Assembly: GCF_050948175.1 (NCBI RefSeq)
Contig: NC_135203.1
Location: 5,456,001-5,520,000 of the forward strand
Length of the DNA stretch: 64,000 bases
Direction: 5' to 3'
DNA from: Xylocopa sonorina
Taxonomy: Eukaryota > Arthropoda > Insecta > Hymenoptera > Apidae
Below are positions 59,656 through 64,000 of the stretch, piece by piece. A program made the position numbers and the translations under genes. The notes below the pieces were generated by a model. It was not told the DNA's origin. It made no database searches and worked only from the letters and a program-made list of their open reading frames with translations. Position 1 is the stretch's first letter. The number at the start of each line of letters is the position of its first letter.

Positions 59656-61149
59656 TAGCCTGAAACCGCTTAATTAATTCAGATTTATCCGAGGCATGAC
59701 AGGCCAAAATTTTATTCAATTCTCCCTTTTATACCAGCTTCCTTTTTCTCGACGTCTCCTCGGGACGAGGAGACAGCAAATCTCTGCCGATTGCGCGAGG
59801 CACGTAGCCAGCGTGACAACTTGCGTGATTATTATTCCCGCAATTAAGAAGCAGACGTGGTAAAGAAAATACGAGCTCGCGAGGACTACGGCCGCGAACT
59901 GAAATGTTCGTCGCGCGTCGCCTCGACCGTACACTCTTTCCTCTCCTTCAGCCTCGCACTTTTTTCGTCCCCTGGCAGAGGGAACGCGTTCGTTTTTTAT
60001 TATCCAGCATAACCATCGTCCTGAAGGGAATCAGTGATACGAAGCGTAGCCGGTTGCGCGGCGAATTTCTCACGAACGCTGGACGTTCTACTGGAAAAAT
60101 ATAAAGTGCGCACAATAGGAGAACAGTGGCTCTGTAAAATATGTGAGAAGACGAGGCGATTTCGTTTCACGCGCCAGTTTTAAAATCTTTCATCTGCCGT
60201 AAAAACCACCGGCTTCTTGTAACCCGTGTTACCTCACCGAGCAACGGTTCGGATGATCCCGTACGCTACACGCGCGATACGCACGAACGATCTTTAGAAC
60301 CGATCCGCCTGCCTCGAGGTATCGTGTTTGTCACAGCAACCACTCGCGCAGTGTAACGTGGTCACGTTTTTTCCTCATCCGTTTGTCTTCGACTGAACCG
60401 AGGTATTCCCGTTTAGTCTTTATTTTCCATTCGCTTGACTCTGGTTGGTGGTAAGCTGGTAGCAGTTTCGTAAACGTACGGCTGCGAGCCGGTTGCGAGC
60501 TCGACGTAGCATCGACGAGGAGCATCGGTTCCCGACTTCTAGACACACGGATGAATATACCGCATCCTCCTCGAATAAAAGTTGAATTACTACCGTTTGA
60601 CGTGGCAGAGGAGTCGCCACTCGTGTCAGGTGGCTGGCGTTCTCGTTCCCGTCTGTCCGTTTCTACGAGTCACACCTTGCAGGAAACACTTCAGGCTTAA
60701 TTGCTCCTTCAGGACCCTCCCCCGGCGGCTCGTGAAGCGCAGAATCAGCACCGAGGCTAAGGATATATCCAAACGAGTTCTTAGCATTCCACCTGCGCGG
60801 CACCGCGCTCCCAACCGGAGATAAAACCGATTCCACGACCGTGCGCGTTATCGCGAGGAGAACCCCCTTGGTTTTCCTACAAAGGCGTATCGAGCAATAT
60901 TTTTCTCTATCGACGCCTAACAATCGAGAGCGGAGATCCTAACAGCGTGGCTGGCGCACGTGACAAGTCCAGAGAATTAATCCGCGCCCCTCAGCAAGAT
61001 TACGGATTTTGGGGAAAGTAAGGATTTCCGTGGAACGGAAGGGTGGTATAGGAGGTTGCAACGCAGAAACGGCAATCTCCTGAAGTGTTTGCTCTGTGTG
61101 TCCAACAACGCTTACGCTCCCATTCCATTGGCACCCTATCTTCCTCCAC

Positions 61150-61193
61150 CTCTCTCTCTCTCTCTCTCCCTCTCTCTCTCTCTCTCTTTCTCT
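61150..61193. repeat. (CT)n microsatellite
   Basis: About twenty CT units with two single-base interruptions. Confidence 0.9.
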
Positions 61194-62075
61194 GGTCGAC
61201 TACGAGCCCGAAGTTTCCTCAAGCTCATCACGCGTCGCTCTCGGTTCCAAGAGGACGCGTGGCCCTGTCCTCGTCCGACCTGGCTCTCTCGCAACGTTCT
61301 CGAATCGCACTCGACATGGCCGTGTTCATCCCCTGCCCCCCGCCCCTGAGTCGTCTATAGGTGGATTCGCCGGTGAATTTCGCGAAAATCGCCGAAGGGC
61401 GAGCGGGCCCCGACGAGGCGGCGATGTTTGCCGCCTACACGTCGAGTATTGTTGAATCACGGCCAGCCCCGTGAGGAAAGGGGAACAAATAAAGGGTTAT
61501 TGTATTTACACCGAGGCTCCGAGCGATGGCTCACACGTGTGCACGCGATGGCAAACGCTTCTTCTTATTCACGCCGAGAATTATTCGCGGACATTGAATT
61601 CAACCCTTGTAACGTTACCGGAAACCTTCAGCGTCTGTTCTTTAAATATCAGTTATGATAATCGCCGGATGATAAACTTGGGACGAGAGTTCCCAATAAA
61701 ACTAGCTAACACACGCGCGTAGCGTGCAACAGCATTAACCGCGTCGTAAAGTAGAAATAATGACTGATCGTTTCACTGACTCCTGTCTGACTCTTATTAC
61801 CCAATCTACTGTCCAGCGTCATCGTAGCAGAAATAATCATAGATAGGCTAGACTGGGATGAATCAGTGATTATACTATCCATACGAATCATCGTATAAAC
61901 TCAACATCTCGAAGAACAAAAACCCGCCTGAGGAAGATAATCGATGAATCTTCGGAAACTAATTGCGTTCGGTTTGCTGGGTGCTATCGTCTGACGCGAT
62001 AAACGCGAACGAAGCCGGCGATATTAGCATTTCACACGGCTTAATAGCGAGGACGACCGATCGACGTTCCTCATT

Positions 62076-62103
62076 GTCGTCGTCCTCGTCGTCGTCGTCG
62101 TCG
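62076..62103. repeat. (TCG)n trinucleotide repeat
   Basis: About nine TCG units with one CCT interruption, non-coding. Confidence 0.85.
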
Positions 62104-62687
62104 CTGGCGAAGGGTAGAACGGCGGGGGTGAGGTGGCCGATGGCGAGCGGCAGGGGTGACGGGTTACACAGCGCCAGGAACGAGCCATCATGCCTTGTGA
62201 TTACCGGTAGCACGGGGGCAGGAGAGGGTGCTGGGTGCAGAGCCATAGCCTCTCATTAGGACTCGCGTGGCGCGATGCGAAATAAGGGTGTATCGCAGGT
62301 CGGGAAAATTGTAAGTGTCGCGAGATCAAAGCCGGCTCTAGTAACGCGATATCGCCCCCGCATGATAGGGCACGACTTACCCTCCCGTCCCACCTCACCC
62401 TTTCATCTCGACACCCGGCGACCCCGTCAAACGACCGCGTCTTTCGCGAGAACAAGCACTTCCTCCGGTTAGAAGCCATTGGGTGGGGCCACGTAAGGAA
62501 ATATCGTTGCCTCGGAGGTGTCAACTGCAGCAAGGCGAACGCGAGGAGTCGCGCGCGGGCCATTAATGGGCGGCGTGGGAGAACGTTTGTCGTTACAAAG
62601 CGGAATTCGTGGTTGGACCAAGTTGGATACACCAAACTTTTTCCTGGTCATCCAAGTTTCGCTCGTTTTCTTAGAAAATACGATCTG

Positions 62688-62701
62688 TCGATTATAATCG
62701 A
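62688..62701. other. 14-bp perfect palindrome with abutting GATTA/TAATC
   Basis: TCGATTATAATCGA is fully self-complementary. It places two TAATC cores, the type preferred by Lys50 homeodomains, back to back. It could be a chance occurrence. Confidence 0.5.
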
Positions 62702-64000
62702 TCATTCGAGATGATATTAGTATCGTGATGTTCGTGAATGAAAGTCTCGACTAAAGATCACCAAGAGTACGGTATCGGGGTAGAGGTATGGAGCGTGTCC
62801 ATTTAAGTTCGTCGAACTTCGGGCAGGTCCTTTGAACGCGGTCGAAGAAGCTAACCGAGGAACGGTATCAAGACAAAAATCGATACCGCATTCCCCGTTG
62901 GCTATCTCCGAAGCACCGTCCGCGCTAGGAGCGTAGTTCGCAAATTAAACCACTACGGAGCAATCAGGAGGATTAAACGCCTAGGGAACAACGCTTGCCG
63001 TCTTCCTTCCCCCGTCTCTCTCTCTCTCCCTTTCGATCTGTTTCCAATTTAACCCACGGGATCAGATTAGATTTTATAAAATCCCATCCGAAGTCTGTCC
63101 GATTACACAAATCTCGCACGGGCCAATTACCATGTCGGATGCATAAACATCGGTGTCCAGATGGGAAGAGTAGCGGTACGTATATATGGCGAGAGCAACG
63201 AGCTGATATCGCCGAAGGACTATTTTATATACCGCGGACAGGCTAGTATTCACGATCGTACATCGAACGGGTTAACTCCGATTTTCTCTGAAATGGAGGC
63301 CACCGCTATCGGAAAGAGGAATCGATACAAAAACGTTCCGCTGGTCCCGTCCAAGTGGAGGTGTGTCCGTGTCGCCCGCAACACGTAGAAACGTGCCAGG
63401 TAGCCGTTTCGCTCTTCCTGCGGGAGCACAAATCACACGTTGCGAGCCGGTGGGCCTCTTGTCCGCAATTATAACCGCGTACACGTTGTAATAACCGTGT
63501 ACGAGCACCGTTTGTAATATATCCAAGCCACCCTGGGCGCGACTGCACCGTTAAGAAACGACGTTAGAGAGCCGGAGAGAGGGACCAGTTCCTCGAGGTT
63601 CAACCCCGTTTCAGAGGCGACTCGCAGCACCTATATCATCGAAAGACCGTGGAACTTGAGGGGGGTGAAAAACCGGCCGAGGAACCGATAGGATCGGGCT
63701 GCCGTGCGCCCCGCGACGTTATTTACGATCGATAATTAGCGGTATCTATCGCTGGCGGCGCCAACTTCACGCCGTACTCCGCCCAGCCCGGGCCAATGAT
63801 ATACCATACGCGCGGCGAGCGAGAGTGCCCAGGACTCTCTTGTGTGTCCCTCTGCTGCTGCCGTGGTTCTTGTCGTTGCTGTTGCCCACTTCGGATCATG
63901 ATCGAAGCTTAACCGCTTCGAGCTTTCGCGACAACCGACTGTCAGTTACTTGCCAAGTTAATTACTTCAGTACTGGTTACGTATAGAAGAATTCGCGTTG

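Larger units (their letters stand above)
53301..64000. other. Downstream intergenic DNA, distal half: no gene seen
   Basis: Contents: a polypurine tract at about 53312-53434, an AT-rich segment at 53710-53980, a (CGG)n tract at 54152-54170, a (GAT)n tract at 55841-55859, a GA-rich tract at about 59565-59655, a (CT)n tract at 61150-61193, a (TCG)n tract at 62076-62103, a 14-bp palindrome at 62688-62701 and a small hairpin at 63902-63921. The open frame at 55159-55689 (176 codons) has no recognisable domain. An initiator-like GTCAGTTAC near 63941-63949 is too weak to call a promoter. Confidence 0.6.

Noticed and set aside
63941..63980. Initiator-like GTCAGTTAC with a DPE-like GGTTAC downstream
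   Set aside because: The DPE-like motif is displaced about four bases from the required position, and the window ends before any exon could be seen.
1..64000. CRISPR array, operon, prophage or other prokaryotic system
   Set aside because: No regularly spaced repeats and no clusters of adjacent intact genes; the spliced homeobox gene shows this is animal nuclear DNA.

Overview
The window looks like nuclear DNA from an insect, most likely a hymenopteran (ant or bee). It carries one gene I can support, the Six3/6-class homeobox gene Optix on the + strand. Three exons encode a 466-residue protein with a SIX domain, a Lys50-type homeodomain and a long Pro/Ser-rich tail. The Hymenoptera assignment is an inference. 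It rests on very dense CpG in non-coding DNA, a very long intron, few recognisable transposons and the general look of the Optix protein. I cannot name the species.

Layout: 1-2379 is upstream and 5' leader DNA, with one unexplained 89-codon ORF at 509-778 and three small upstream ORFs before the Optix start. Coding exon 1 (2380-3023) carries the SIX domain and homeodomain. It is followed by a 37,054-bp intron (3024-40077) with no gene I can support. The intron holds (CT/GA)n tracts, polypurine/polypyrimidine tracts, two canonical G-quadruplex motifs and AT-rich islands with homeodomain-type sites. The most striking island is at about 20695-20945. Exon 2 (40078-40473), a 292-bp intron and exon 3 (40766-41126) complete the coding sequence. 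The 3' UTR probably runs to about 42.65 kb and has three exact Pumilio-type motifs.

From about 42.65 to 64.0 kb I see no supportable gene on either strand. There are simple repeats, palindromes, and a short inverted-repeat element at 50722-50821 that resembles a degenerate hAT-type MITE. Nearly all open frames here are short, Arg/Ser-rich and domain-free, as expected by chance in CpG-rich DNA.

The picture is a developmental transcription-factor locus: one compact regulator embedded in tens of kilobases of non-coding DNA that probably holds its enhancers. I found no operon, defence system, CRISPR array, tRNA, rRNA or intact transposon. I do not claim a novel system. The leads most worth testing are the ATTACCA cluster, the possible truncated Optix isoform, the stacked uORFs, the 3' UTR Pumilio sites and the hAT-like remnant.
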